Shown: positions 18,299 through 26,357 of the stretch, in pieces
Layout of the letters: the number at the start of each line of letters is the position of its first letter
How positions within the stretch are numbered: the first letter of the stretch is position 1
Origin: CAYFPS01 sp964345075
Lineage (GTDB): Bacteria; CAIWAD01
DNA length: 35,330 nucleotides
Reading direction: 5' to 3'
Assembly: GCA_964345075.1 (NCBI GenBank)
Contig: CAYFPS010000026.1
Coordinates: forward strand, 1 to 35,330
Position numbers and translations under genes: made by a program
The notes under the pieces: generated by a model
Databases searched by the model: none
What the model was told of the DNA's origin: nothing
Seen by the model: only the letters and a program-made list of their open reading frames with translations

Positions 18299-20620
18299 GT
18301 GAAAGACGAAGTCACCGTCGTAGACACGCCCGAAGAGGTCCATGACCTTGAGACGGCCACGGCTTTCGACGAGGGCTTCTCCCTCGACCGCAACCACGCC
18401 TCCGACCAAGCTGTCGCGGAGCGGGCCCTGCGTGTCGTGGGCTCCTGCCTCCAACAAAGTGAAGGGCACCACCAAGAGCGGGTAGCTAGGTGGAGACGCA
18501 TGGACGATCTGTGGAGGCAGGAGTCCCTCTCAGCCCGAGCGCGTGACTTCGATGTCCACATGGGCGGCCCATACCGGGCTGTCGAGGAGTACGCGACGAA
18601 GATGGAGGCTTCCGTCTTCGGGCAGAAGGGGATCGTGCGCGGCGAACCGGAAGACATCGAGGACGCCAAGCGGGCCTCGCTGGCGACCGCGCTCGTCGAA
18701 GAGCAGATGATCGAGGAGGCCCAGCTCAAGCGTCGCGGCCTCGCCCACTTCCGCGAGGTCGGCATCTTCGGCAACAAGATCGGCAAGGTCATCCCGAAGA
18801 AGCGCGTCCAGCGCATGATTGCGCGGGACGTCGTGGCCGCCGAGATCGCTGACCGGACGATCTACCGCTTCAAGAAGCCGAAGGAAGAGTCCGTCGCGTG
18901 GACCGAGATGCAGGTCGTGCCGGTCTCGGTCTTCGACTTCCGCATCCCGGACACGGCCTCGACCATCGAGGACGCCGGGTGGTGCGGCGACTTCTCCTAC
19001 CCGACCTCGATGGATCTCGACGAGTGTGTGATCCGCAAGGTCTACGACGCCGCCGCCGTCGAGCGCATCAAGGAGAAGGCGAAGAAGGCCAAGGGATCTA
19101 CCCACACCGGGCCGCTCCCGTACCAGCAGACGACTGCCTGGCAGTACGGAAGCTCAGCGTCGCAGCTCCAGGGCGAGAAACCCGACGAGGGCCCCCACAT
19201 CCTCCAGTTCTCGTGCTTCGAGTGGTGGGGTGACTTCGACCTGAAGGGCGACGGAGACCCCGTCCCCTGCGTCATCACCGTCGTGATGCCGTCGAACGAG
19301 AACCTGACCCTGACCAAGACGCCGATGAACGGCGAGGTCGTCAGGATCACGCGGAACCCCTACTTCCACCAGAAGAAGCCCTACGCCCACCACCCGTTTA
19401 TGAAGCGGGAAGGGGAGTTCTGGTCGCCTTCGCTGATGGAAGTCGTGGCCCGCCACTCGATCTACGAGGACGAGCTTGCCGTGCTGGGTCTGCTCGGCGC
19501 GTACTGGGAGTCGTCCCCGATGCTGGAGATCGGGGAGTCCTCGGGCGTGTCCGAAGCCGACATCGACGGCTTCATGCCGGGGAAGATCATCCACTCCGAA
19601 GAGGTCGGGCACATCGCCCCGATCACGACCCCGGTTCGCTCCGGCGTCGCGGTCCAGATGTCCCAGTACTTCGCGCAGAACAGCCAGGACGTCGCTGGCC
19701 TCGGCTCCGCACGGGCCGCCCCCCGCGTCCCTGCGGCGGGCATCGTGGACCAGAACGCACAGAAGGACGACCGCCTTCGTGGGTTCATCAACTCCTGCGA
19801 GAACTACTGGCTCATCGAGATCGCGGAGTTCTTCCACGCCTACAACCAGCAGTACATGACGCGGGAGCGGAAGATCAAGACCCTCGGGGTCAAGGGTCTC
19901 CATGCTCCCGACATGACCATCGTGAAGCCGACCGACGTCCTTGTCGGGATGCGCTTCCAGCCCACGGTCGGCCTCAAGCTGGCGCAGCGGGCGTTCCAGT
20001 CCCAGGTCCTCGTCAACTGGTGGGACCGGGCGGTCCAGTCCAACATGCTGCGGGCACAGATGCAGCAGCCCCCGCTGTTCAACCTGGACGAGATGGCCGG
20101 GCGCATCTTCACCGACGTCTTCGGCATCACCGACATCCAGAACCTCGTCTTCAAGGAGGCCGATCCGGAGCAGCTCCGCTCGGCGCACGAAGAGCATCGG
20201 CTCATCGCCCTCGGGGAGAAGGTCACCGTCCAGCGGAACGAGAAGACCTACCTCCACCTCGACGCCCACCTGGACTTCCTGGAGAACGGCGGGGCGGACT
20301 CGTGGGCTCCCTCTCGTCAACAAGCCCTCCGGGACCACATCCGTGACACGATCTATGCGTTCTACCGCCAGATCGAACAGTCGCAGCCCGGCACGGGCGA
20401 GGTGGTCGCGGGGCTCTACGGCCAGCGCCTCGACGCGCTGGGCGGCTCCTCGATGGGCCCGGGCCTCCTGGGAGACCAGGCGGCTGGCGGTCGAGGCGTA
20501 GCCCAGGGCACCCAGGCCCCGACCAGCCCGATCATGCGCCCCATCGGTACCCCCGAAGGCGTCCCCCGACCGACCCAGGGTGAGACCGGGGCCGGGACCT
20601 TCAACATGGGGGCCGCGTAG
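18299..20620 (+). CDS. Portal protein (773 aa)
   Basis: Start GTG 18299; the frame upstream is a shadow. Size, the position after terminase and before scaffold/capsid, and several portal-like blocks support the call: VPVSVFDFRIPDTASTIEDA (wing region of podovirus-type portals), HPFMKREGEFWSPSLMEVVA and the following ARHSIYEDELAVLGLLGAYW (stem/clip helices), and GKIIHSEEVGHIAPITTP ('PG.hh......hh.h..p'). The Gly/Pro/Gln-rich C-terminus looks disordered or barrel-like. A twelve-subunit ring at one vertex would form the DNA gate and dock terminase and tail. No single diagnostic motif exists, so the call rests on the combination. Confidence 0.8.
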   Translation: MKDEVTVVDTPEEVHDLETATAFDEGFSLDRNHASDQAVAERALRVVGSCLQQSEGHHQERVARWRRMDDLWRQESLSARARDFDVHMGGPYRAVEEYATKMEASVFGQKGIVRGEPEDIEDAKRASLATALVEEQMIEEAQLKRRGLAHFREVGIFGNKIGKVIPKKRVQRMIARDVVAAEIADRTIYRFKKPKEESVAWTEMQVVPVSVFDFRIPDTASTIEDAGWCGDFSYPTSMDLDECVIRKVYDAAAVERIKEKAKKAKGSTHTGPLPYQQTTAWQYGSSASQLQGEKPDEGPHILQFSCFEWWGDFDLKGDGDPVPCVITVVMPSNENLTLTKTPMNGEVVRITRNPYFHQKKPYAHHPFMKREGEFWSPSLMEVVARHSIYEDELAVLGLLGAYWESSPMLEIGESSGVSEADIDGFMPGKIIHSEEVGHIAPITTPVRSGVAVQMSQYFAQNSQDVAGLGSARAAPRVPAAGIVDQNAQKDDRLRGFINSCENYWLIEIAEFFHAYNQQYMTRERKIKTLGVKGLHAPDMTIVKPTDVLVGMRFQPTVGLKLAQRAFQSQVLVNWWDRAVQSNMLRAQMQQPPLFNLDEMAGRIFTDVFGITDIQNLVFKEADPEQLRSAHEEHRLIALGEKVTVQRNEKTYLHLDAHLDFLENGGADSWAPSRQQALRDHIRDTIYAFYRQIEQSQPGTGEVVAGLYGQRLDALGGSSMGPGLLGDQAAGGRGVAQGTQAPTSPIMRPIGTPEGVPRPTQGETGAGTFNMGAA

Positions 20621-20895
20621 TGGCTGATCCCTTCCATCCCGGCGGAGTCGTCGCCGCTGAGAAACAACCCGTTGCGAAGGACCTTGAGTCCATTGAGATC
20701 ATGCGCTTGCGTGATTCCGCCGGGTGGAAGGTCCTTCTTGATAAGATCAACGAGCGAGCCTCGCGGTTCAAGACGGCCCTGTACCGGGACGACATGAGCC
20801 AAAAGGAGTTCCTCGTCGGAAAGAGTGTAGGCTACCTCTCGGCCCTGGAGTGGGTGATCCGTGAGGTACAGTCTGCGAAACCACCAACCCAGTAG
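20620..20895 (+). CDS. Small hypothetical protein after portal (91 aa)
   Basis: GTG 20620 overlaps the portal stop (TAGTG). Helical and charged, with a central block SAGWKVLLDKINERASRFKT and KSVGYLSALEWVIREVQSA near the end. Short helical proteins of this kind are common between portal and scaffold in podovirus-like genomes, but their role is not established. No motif is recognised. Confidence 0.65.
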   Translation: MADPFHPGGVVAAEKQPVAKDLESIEIMRLRDSAGWKVLLDKINERASRFKTALYRDDMSQKEFLVGKSVGYLSALEWVIREVQSAKPPTQ

Positions 20896-20899
20896 AACC

Positions 20900-21073
20900 A
20901 TGGAAAAGAAGAGCAACCGTCCGAACTGGACGCAGCACGCGCTCGACCGGGGCAAGATGGAGGAAAGCCTCCGCAAGGCTCTCGGCGGCGGGGTCGGCCT
21001 CGTCGATCCGAAGAACTGCAAGAAGGCCACCGTTTCCCACAACAGCGGGAACAAGGTCATCGGCCAGAAGTAA
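20900..21073 (+). CDS. Small hypothetical protein (57 aa)
   Basis: ATG 20900, four bases after the previous stop. Basic: MEKKSNRPNWTQHALDRGKM, then a Gly-rich turn (ALGGGVGLVDPKNCKKATVS). No recognised family. The short gap and in-operon position support it; the earlier in-frame start would overlap the previous gene. Confidence 0.55.
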   Translation: MEKKSNRPNWTQHALDRGKMEESLRKALGGGVGLVDPKNCKKATVSHNSGNKVIGQK

Positions 21074-21131
21074 CCGCTTCTGGTCCTTCCTCACAGTCGG
21101 CTAAACACCTGGAGATAGGAGTTCACAGTCC

Positions 21132-22226
21132 GTGTCCGACACCACCGAACCTGACCTTCCTCCGGCTCGTCCGAGCGTGATCCCCGCGAAGGGTGACCCT
21201 GGTGCGATGCACCGGGCGGCCTTCCAGCTTGCCTCCAAGCGGATCGCTCGGGAAGCCGAGATCGAAGCCAACATGGGGCGTCCTGCGGCCTCGCCCACCG
21301 CACCGGCTGATCCTGGGAGTTCGCCGCCCGTTCAACCCGTCGCAAGTCCTGCCGAGCCCCGCCCGGCCCCTCAGCCGCCTCCGTCGCCGCCGCGTGTCGC
21401 CGCCGCGCCGGAGCAGCCCGAGGAGCCGCCGCAAGCTCCGGAAGTAGCGGAACCGCCCGCATCGCTCACGGGCCAGGAGTCTGACGAACAACTCGCAAGC
21501 CTCGGCTACAACAGCCAGAAGTCTCGCGAAAGGTTCCGCAAGCTCGCAAGAGAACGGAACCAGGCGATGGAGCAGACCGAAACCCTGCGGGGCGAGGTCG
21601 AAACGCTGCGAAGCGTTCTCCAGAACCTCCAGCATCACGAGGAAAACCAACCTGCCCCCAGGCAGGTGCCCCTCCAGCCGTTCAACGAGGAGTTCCCCCA
21701 CGATGGAACGCTGGAAGAGCAAGAGTCCTGGGGTCGCAGGAAGGAGACCCACGAGCTGATCCAACAGCACCTCTACGAGTTCGCTCAGGCGAACGCGCGG
21801 GTGCTTGCTCCCCTGATGCAACACCGCGCCATGACGGAGCGGGAAGCGGAGTGGCAGCGGTTGGACGGCGACCTTGAGCGGTTCGGAACGACCCGCGAAG
21901 AGATCGAGCCCGTGGTCCAAGCCATCTTCAAGAACGAGCCGACCCGAGACCTCCGCTCCGTCGTGTACGACGCGATGGGGTCGATGGGGATGCTTGCTCC
22001 CATGGAGAACCCCGAGCCCCCTCCGGTGTCCACGCCCGGGCATGGCCGTTCGGCCCCGCCCACGGCAGCGCCCCCGGAAGCGGACGCGAGGACCCAGGCT
22101 CTGGACGAGCTGATGCTGGCGAAACAAGCGGGTGCTTCTGGACGACAGGCTGAGGCGCAGCGGCACATGACGCGATACTTCGCGCTCATGCGACGCGCTG
22201 ACCCCAACTTCGTCCGAAGACAATGA
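21132..22226 (+). CDS. Head scaffolding protein candidate (364 aa)
   Basis: GTG 21132 with TAGGAG upstream. It lies directly before the major capsid gene and overlaps its ATG (ATGA), the usual scaffold position. The N-terminal ~110 residues are Pro/Ala-rich and disordered. A long charged helical region follows (SRERFRKLARERNQAMEQTE, TLRGEVETLRSVLQNLQHHE), then more helix (REEIEPVVQAIFKN) and a short basic C-terminal helix (RHMTRYFALMRRADPNFV), as scaffolds use to bind capsid protein. The composition and position are typical; the sequence of scaffolds is not conserved, so homology is not claimed. Confidence 0.7.
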   Translation: MSDTTEPDLPPARPSVIPAKGDPGAMHRAAFQLASKRIAREAEIEANMGRPAASPTAPADPGSSPPVQPVASPAEPRPAPQPPPSPPRVAAAPEQPEEPPQAPEVAEPPASLTGQESDEQLASLGYNSQKSRERFRKLARERNQAMEQTETLRGEVETLRSVLQNLQHHEENQPAPRQVPLQPFNEEFPHDGTLEEQESWGRRKETHELIQQHLYEFAQANARVLAPLMQHRAMTEREAEWQRLDGDLERFGTTREEIEPVVQAIFKNEPTRDLRSVVYDAMGSMGMLAPMENPEPPPVSTPGHGRSAPPTAAPPEADARTQALDELMLAKQAGASGRQAEAQRHMTRYFALMRRADPNFVRRQ

Positions 22227-23248
22227 GCATCGTAGGAAACACCAACATCCGTTACACCGGGACGGACTCGGCTGATACCCGAGAGTCCGTCTACGACTCC
22301 ATCGTGGACATGGCACCGATGCAGGTGCCGCTGATGTCCATGGCTACCCGGGGCGAGACCCCCGCCAACATCACGCACGAGTGGCGCATCGACTACACGG
22401 GAGCCTACCCGAGTACCTCGACCTCCATCGCGTGGCGTGGTGAAGGTGAGGACGCCAACCCCGCCGCCACCGCTGCCCGTCCGGCTCTCTTCAACCGGAC
22501 TGGCATCATCGGCTACGAGTGGGCTGTCTCGCACACCGAGCTTGCCGTCAAGAAGTTCGGCATCGCCAACGAGTTCGACTACCAGGCCGTCAAGCACGCC
22601 CGCAAGTGCGTCCGTGACTTCAACTGGGCGTTGATGAACTCCTCGCTGGACATCGACAGCTCGGGTCCGAACGCTGGCTCCGACGCGCTGAAGCGCAAGA
22701 TGGGCGGTCTCCGGACCATGATCGCGGACCTCACGTCCAGCGGCTCCAAGAACCACCTGTCGGCGGGCACCATCCCCGCCGGTGCCTTCACCAACACCGC
22801 TGCCATCGCCGGATCCAACCTGGCGATCAGCGACTTCACCTCGCTCCAGCAGACCGTGATGACCGCTGGCGGCACCCCCAACGGTGCCCACTACGTCCTC
22901 GCGGCTCCTGCTACGAAGCTGGTCATCAGCAAGACCATCTCGCCGCAACCGGACGCCTCCGGGACGCTGTTCCGTCGCTACTTCGACGGCAGCTCCATGG
23001 AGGTCGCCCTGCCGGTGGATGTTCTCCAGACGGACTTCGGTCTGCTGTACCTGATGATCGACCTCAGCGTCCCCTCGGGTACCGCTGTGGGCTTCGACCC
23101 CGAGTACTTCCACCTCAACGTCCTCCGGGACTTCGAGACCATCGAGCTGGCGAAGGTCGGCCCGAGCGTTCAAGGCATGGTCGAGGCTGAGATGACCTGT
23201 TCTCTCATCGCCCCGAACACCGCCTGGAGCCTCACCGGCATCGCGTAA
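22223..23248 (+). CDS. Major capsid protein, SU10/DUF5309-type
   Basis: 341 residues, in the usual size range. The N-terminal part fits the DUF5309 pattern: ESVYDSIVDMAPMQVPLMSM ('l.d.I.nisP.dTPf.s'), ITHEWRIDYTGAY ('..heWq.D.l'), a GEGEDA turn, and SHTELAVKKFGIANEFDYQA ('vS.tq.aV...G..dE..yQ'). An HK97-like fold is expected. Hundreds of copies would form the shell. A hairpin just after the stop (23276-23303) may limit read-through from this highly expressed gene. Confidence 0.8.
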   Translation: MSIVGNTNIRYTGTDSADTRESVYDSIVDMAPMQVPLMSMATRGETPANITHEWRIDYTGAYPSTSTSIAWRGEGEDANPAATAARPALFNRTGIIGYEWAVSHTELAVKKFGIANEFDYQAVKHARKCVRDFNWALMNSSLDIDSSGPNAGSDALKRKMGGLRTMIADLTSSGSKNHLSAGTIPAGAFTNTAAIAGSNLAISDFTSLQQTVMTAGGTPNGAHYVLAAPATKLVISKTISPQPDASGTLFRRYFDGSSMEVALPVDVLQTDFGLLYLMIDLSVPSGTAVGFDPEYFHLNVLRDFETIELAKVGPSVQGMVEAEMTCSLIAPNTAWSLTGIA

Positions 23249-23275
23249 GCGGCGGTCTCAGGAAACCAGAATCCA

Positions 23276-23303
23276 GGGGTCGCCGCTGCCCAGCGGCGGC
23301 CCC
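23276..23303 (+). terminator. Hairpin after the capsid gene
   Basis: A 12-bp stem (23276-23287 with 23292-23303, one G-U wobble) with a GCCC loop lies 28 bases past the capsid stop. It is followed by TCTTCACC rather than a T-run, then the ATG of the next gene 8 bases on. It probably gives partial termination or 3'-end protection, and may also limit initiation at the neighbouring start, which lacks a Shine-Dalgarno. Confidence 0.5.
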
Positions 23304-23311
23304 TCTTCACC

Positions 23312-23710
23312 ATGTTCTACGACTACCTCTGCGAAAGCTGCGGAACGAAGGAAGAGCGCCGGGTCCCGATGGACGACCGGGATGCCCAGACCTGCTCTTG
23401 TGGCGAGAAGCTCCGCCGCCTGTTCTCGATGCCCACGATCTACTGCCGTGGCGACGCGAACGACATCCCCGAGGAGAAGCGGTACCGCGACCCGCGCCAC
23501 CCGAAGCACCTCAGCGGAAGCCAGATCGAGCGCAGGTACCAGAAGCACATCGACACCCTTCGCGAGCTGAAGGCGCACGGGAGGGAGAGCAAGGACGGTC
23601 GTCTTCTCGGCAGCCTCCCCAACGAGCTGTTCTGGGCCAAGCGGAAGGAAGATCCGAACTACTGGAATGACCCGAGCAACCTCAAGAAGCACAAGGAGTT
23701 CTTGATCTGA
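23312..23710 (+). CDS. FmdB-type zinc-ribbon protein (132 aa)
   Basis: The start FYDYLCESCGTKEERRVPMD, then CSCGEKLRRLFSMP, is the FmdB family signature ('YdY.C..CG..fe........C..Cg....r..s'), one zinc ribbon of about 40 residues. The remaining 90 residues are basic and helical (SQIERRYQKHIDTLRELKAH, LKKHKEFLI). FmdB was named as a putative regulator, and phage versions often sit among capsid genes with unknown role. The start at ATG 23312 has no Shine-Dalgarno and follows a hairpin directly. Confidence 0.75.
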   Translation: MFYDYLCESCGTKEERRVPMDDRDAQTCSCGEKLRRLFSMPTIYCRGDANDIPEEKRYRDPRHPKHLSGSQIERRYQKHIDTLRELKAHGRESKDGRLLGSLPNELFWAKRKEDPNYWNDPSNLKKHKEFLI

Positions 23711-25104
23711 TGGTGAGCAACCGGGAGACCGAACTCCACTGGGACGACCACTTCAACCGAGAGGACAACTCCTCTGTCGGCAACGGGTGGGATGAGACCA
23801 TTGGCGACATGACGATCAGCCAGGAGGCTGTTCGGCAGGGCGCTTCGGCTGTGGTCCAGGGCAAGATCCAGCGGGCGGTACCCACCAGCATCGGGGACGA
23901 CTACGAGATCACGGCCTCGTTCGCCACGGTGGACGACGCCAGCAAGACCGACCAGGCTGCTCTCGTCCTGTTCCGCCGGACCCCGGACTCGGAGTCCCCG
24001 TCCATCGCGCAGGGATACTCCGCTGGCATCGGCTTCGCTGACGGTGTGGCGACCCTGTACATCCGGAAGCGGAACGACTCCTCGGAGAACGTCGCCTCCG
24101 TGGTGGTCACGACGGACATGAACACGGTGAGCAGCAGCTACCTCAGCGTGTTCCAGACCATGCGGGTCCGCGTGTGGAACACGGACGAGTACGTCCATAT
24201 CGAGGTCTACCTCAACGACGCCGACCGCCCGGCCCTCTCGTACGACGACTACAAGTTCCCCCAGTGGAGGCGAGCCAACAACTTCGGCTTCGCCTTCTCA
24301 GAGGGCGCGTCGGGCGAGAACAACATCGTCCTCAACCACATCAGCATCGACGCCCTACGGAGGGCGCAGGACGAGGACGCTGGCCCCCCGGTCGCTTCGT
24401 GGAACTTCAGCAAGCTCCGCAAGCACGCCCGCACCCTGGCCCTGCGGGACAGCGGCAGTCTGGTCGATGACGACTTCTGGGGTGATCTCGTGAACGAAGC
24501 CCTCCAGGAGGTGTCGGCCTACGTCGGTCGGGCCTACTGGTGGGAAGACCTGTACCGCTGGACCTGGGCCTCCGGGAAGACGGAGACGGAACTCCCGGCG
24601 GACACGGCCTACCTGGACGACGTGATCTGGGACATCGGCAGCGGGACCCAGTACAACCTGTTCCCGGAGGAGAGCTTCCGGCGCAGCACGGCGACCAACT
24701 CGTCGGGCACGGCGACGGTCTTCCGGTGGGCGGCCAGCGGCCCTGGCGGTGGTCCGGTGATCCGGGCGTGGCAGACCCCGGCAGCCGACACGACCTACGA
24801 GGTCCGGCGCTTCCGCACCCCCCGGGTGATGGTCAACCCGTCTGACATCCCGGACCTGCCGCAGGAGTTTGCTGCGGCTCTGGCGTGGGGGGCCGTGGCG
24901 ATGTACTCGTTCCGGGACAGCGACCGGACGCACATCCGGGCCGCCAGCGCACGGTGGGAGAGCTGGCTCCGCAAGATCCGCCGGGAGGCGCAGCGTCGGA
25001 TGACCATGGCGAACCAGCCGCTTCCGATGAGCGGGCTGAAGAGACCGTCCTTGTACACCTACAACGAGCGGGCCACCGCCAAGTTCGGCATCCGGAAGAC
25101 CTGA
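23710..25104 (+). CDS. Head-tail adaptor with N-terminal beta-sandwich domain (464 aa)
   Basis: ATG overlaps the previous stop (TGATG). Residues 1-~215 form a lectin/LamG-like beta-sandwich: DDHFNREDNSSVGNGWDE is the 'D.FNRad..lg.gW' opening motif, followed by alternating strands. Residues ~225-464 look like the podovirus adaptor (T7 gp11/P22 gp4-like): a helix WGDLVNEALQEVSAYVGRAY, then strands LPADTAYLDDVIWDI, a 'P.a..tYevr.fr.p' strand set, and C-terminal helices (FAAALAWGAVAMYSF, RWESWLRKIRREAQRR). Adaptors join portal and nozzle; an added N-terminal sandwich is unusual. Domain boundaries are estimates. Confidence 0.6.
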   Translation: MVSNRETELHWDDHFNREDNSSVGNGWDETIGDMTISQEAVRQGASAVVQGKIQRAVPTSIGDDYEITASFATVDDASKTDQAALVLFRRTPDSESPSIAQGYSAGIGFADGVATLYIRKRNDSSENVASVVVTTDMNTVSSSYLSVFQTMRVRVWNTDEYVHIEVYLNDADRPALSYDDYKFPQWRRANNFGFAFSEGASGENNIVLNHISIDALRRAQDEDAGPPVASWNFSKLRKHARTLALRDSGSLVDDDFWGDLVNEALQEVSAYVGRAYWWEDLYRWTWASGKTETELPADTAYLDDVIWDIGSGTQYNLFPEESFRRSTATNSSGTATVFRWAASGPGGGPVIRAWQTPAADTTYEVRRFRTPRVMVNPSDIPDLPQEFAAALAWGAVAMYSFRDSDRTHIRAASARWESWLRKIRREAQRRMTMANQPLPMSGLKRPSLYTYNERATAKFGIRKT

Positions 25105-26357
25105 TGGCAGGACGCCCCATCCACCCGCCGAGCGCCGTCCAGCCTCCGTACTGGCGCGGCATCTCGGACCTTGCCGGTGAGATCGGAGACCTGCTCTACG
25201 GGACCTACCGGCGCGGCACGGAGAACTTCTACGTCCGCAACGGCACGGCCATCGCCAAGCGCCGTGGGTTCTCCCGGGCCTTCAACCAGAGATTCGTTGG
25301 GTGCGCCACCGGGACTTTCTCCCGCGAGGGGCAGACCCGCTACCACATCCTGGCTGACGGGCTCGGGGTCCAGGTCTTCGACACGCTGAAGGAGAAGCCG
25401 ATCTACGGCAACTTCCTCGACCACCCGGGGTACCCGCTCGATGCGTTCGACCGGGCGGACAGCGCCGTGGTGAGCAACTCCTCCGGTCCTCCGCAGGAGC
25501 GGTGGGTCGAAGGCCAGATCCAGACCAGTCTCACGCAGTTCACGGACTACGGGAGCAACTGGGAGATCGCTAACCAAGCTGCTGCCATCAAGGTCACCTC
25601 AACCACGGCAGAGACCGGTGTGGTCCAGCACCTCAACCAGATGCCTGGCGCGATGTTCGTGTCCAGGATCGAGCTGGACTTCAGCGGCTACGTCGCCCGC
25701 GACGGGCAGAACACGATCAACTTCCTGACGGCTGCCGGTGGTCGCCTCCTCGCAGACGGGGCGTTCCGGTCCAGGCTGGTAGACATCAACGAGGCCGTCC
25801 AAGTCACGCGAGGGGAGTACGGGTCCCGGACTGGGGCCATGCTCCAGCTCAACGTCAACACGGCGAACAACGGCGGCTTCAACACCAGGCCGGGCATCCA
25901 GCTCGTGCTGTACCCGTTCTGTAGCTCGCACAAGTCCGGGGACTACCCGGCGTCCGGGTATGTCGAGGGCGGGTACACCGACGACGACCTCCTCGGTTCG
26001 GTGACGCTCGACTCGTTCGGTGACCTCGCTGGCTCCCACGTCATCGAGTTCGGGATCGCGCCGGTCTCGGCTCCGGGTGGGTACAAGATCCAGGCCCGCT
26101 TCTGGAGCGGCAAGACCCTTGCGGATATGGCGAACAACTCGATGGGGGATGCGGACATCACCCTGACGAAGGAGTGCCGCGTCGATGAGGCCGTCTCGTT
26201 CTACGGCGGGCAGGGCACGGGGTACTTCGTGCTTCCCTGGGGCGACCTCACGGGGACCAACTTCGGCTTCACGGGTAGCTGCGCCTCTGATGGTGCTAGC
26301 GAGAGCGTCGTGGGCATCGACGAGATCCAGGGGGCCTTCGAGTTCCACCGAGAGTAA
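25104..26357 (+). CDS. Tail/stabilisation protein with inserted beta-sandwich (417 aa)
   Basis: ATG in a TGATG overlap. RGTENFYVRNGTAIAKRRGF near the start is the 'NfrvrdG.l.kR.G' opening of propeller-type nozzle/stabilisation proteins. It is followed by what may be one blade (RYHILADGLGVQVFDTLKE). From about residue 112, DAFDRADSAVVSN opens a large beta-sandwich like that in the previous gene and continues to the C-terminus, with no helix. I infer an N-terminal propeller fragment joined to a lectin-like module. Its role is probably in the short tail, with possible glycan binding. Confidence 0.5.
   Translation: MAGRPIHPPSAVQPPYWRGISDLAGEIGDLLYGTYRRGTENFYVRNGTAIAKRRGFSRAFNQRFVGCATGTFSREGQTRYHILADGLGVQVFDTLKEKPIYGNFLDHPGYPLDAFDRADSAVVSNSSGPPQERWVEGQIQTSLTQFTDYGSNWEIANQAAAIKVTSTTAETGVVQHLNQMPGAMFVSRIELDFSGYVARDGQNTINFLTAAGGRLLADGAFRSRLVDINEAVQVTRGEYGSRTGAMLQLNVNTANNGGFNTRPGIQLVLYPFCSSHKSGDYPASGYVEGGYTDDDLLGSVTLDSFGDLAGSHVIEFGIAPVSAPGGYKIQARFWSGKTLADMANNSMGDADITLTKECRVDEAVSFYGGQGTGYFVLPWGDLTGTNFGFTGSCASDGASESVVGIDEIQGAFEFHRE

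Noticed and set aside
21123..23173. Two long minus-strand frames opposite scaffold and capsid genes
   Set aside because: The plus-strand genes have family motifs and linked start/stop overlaps; these are shadows.
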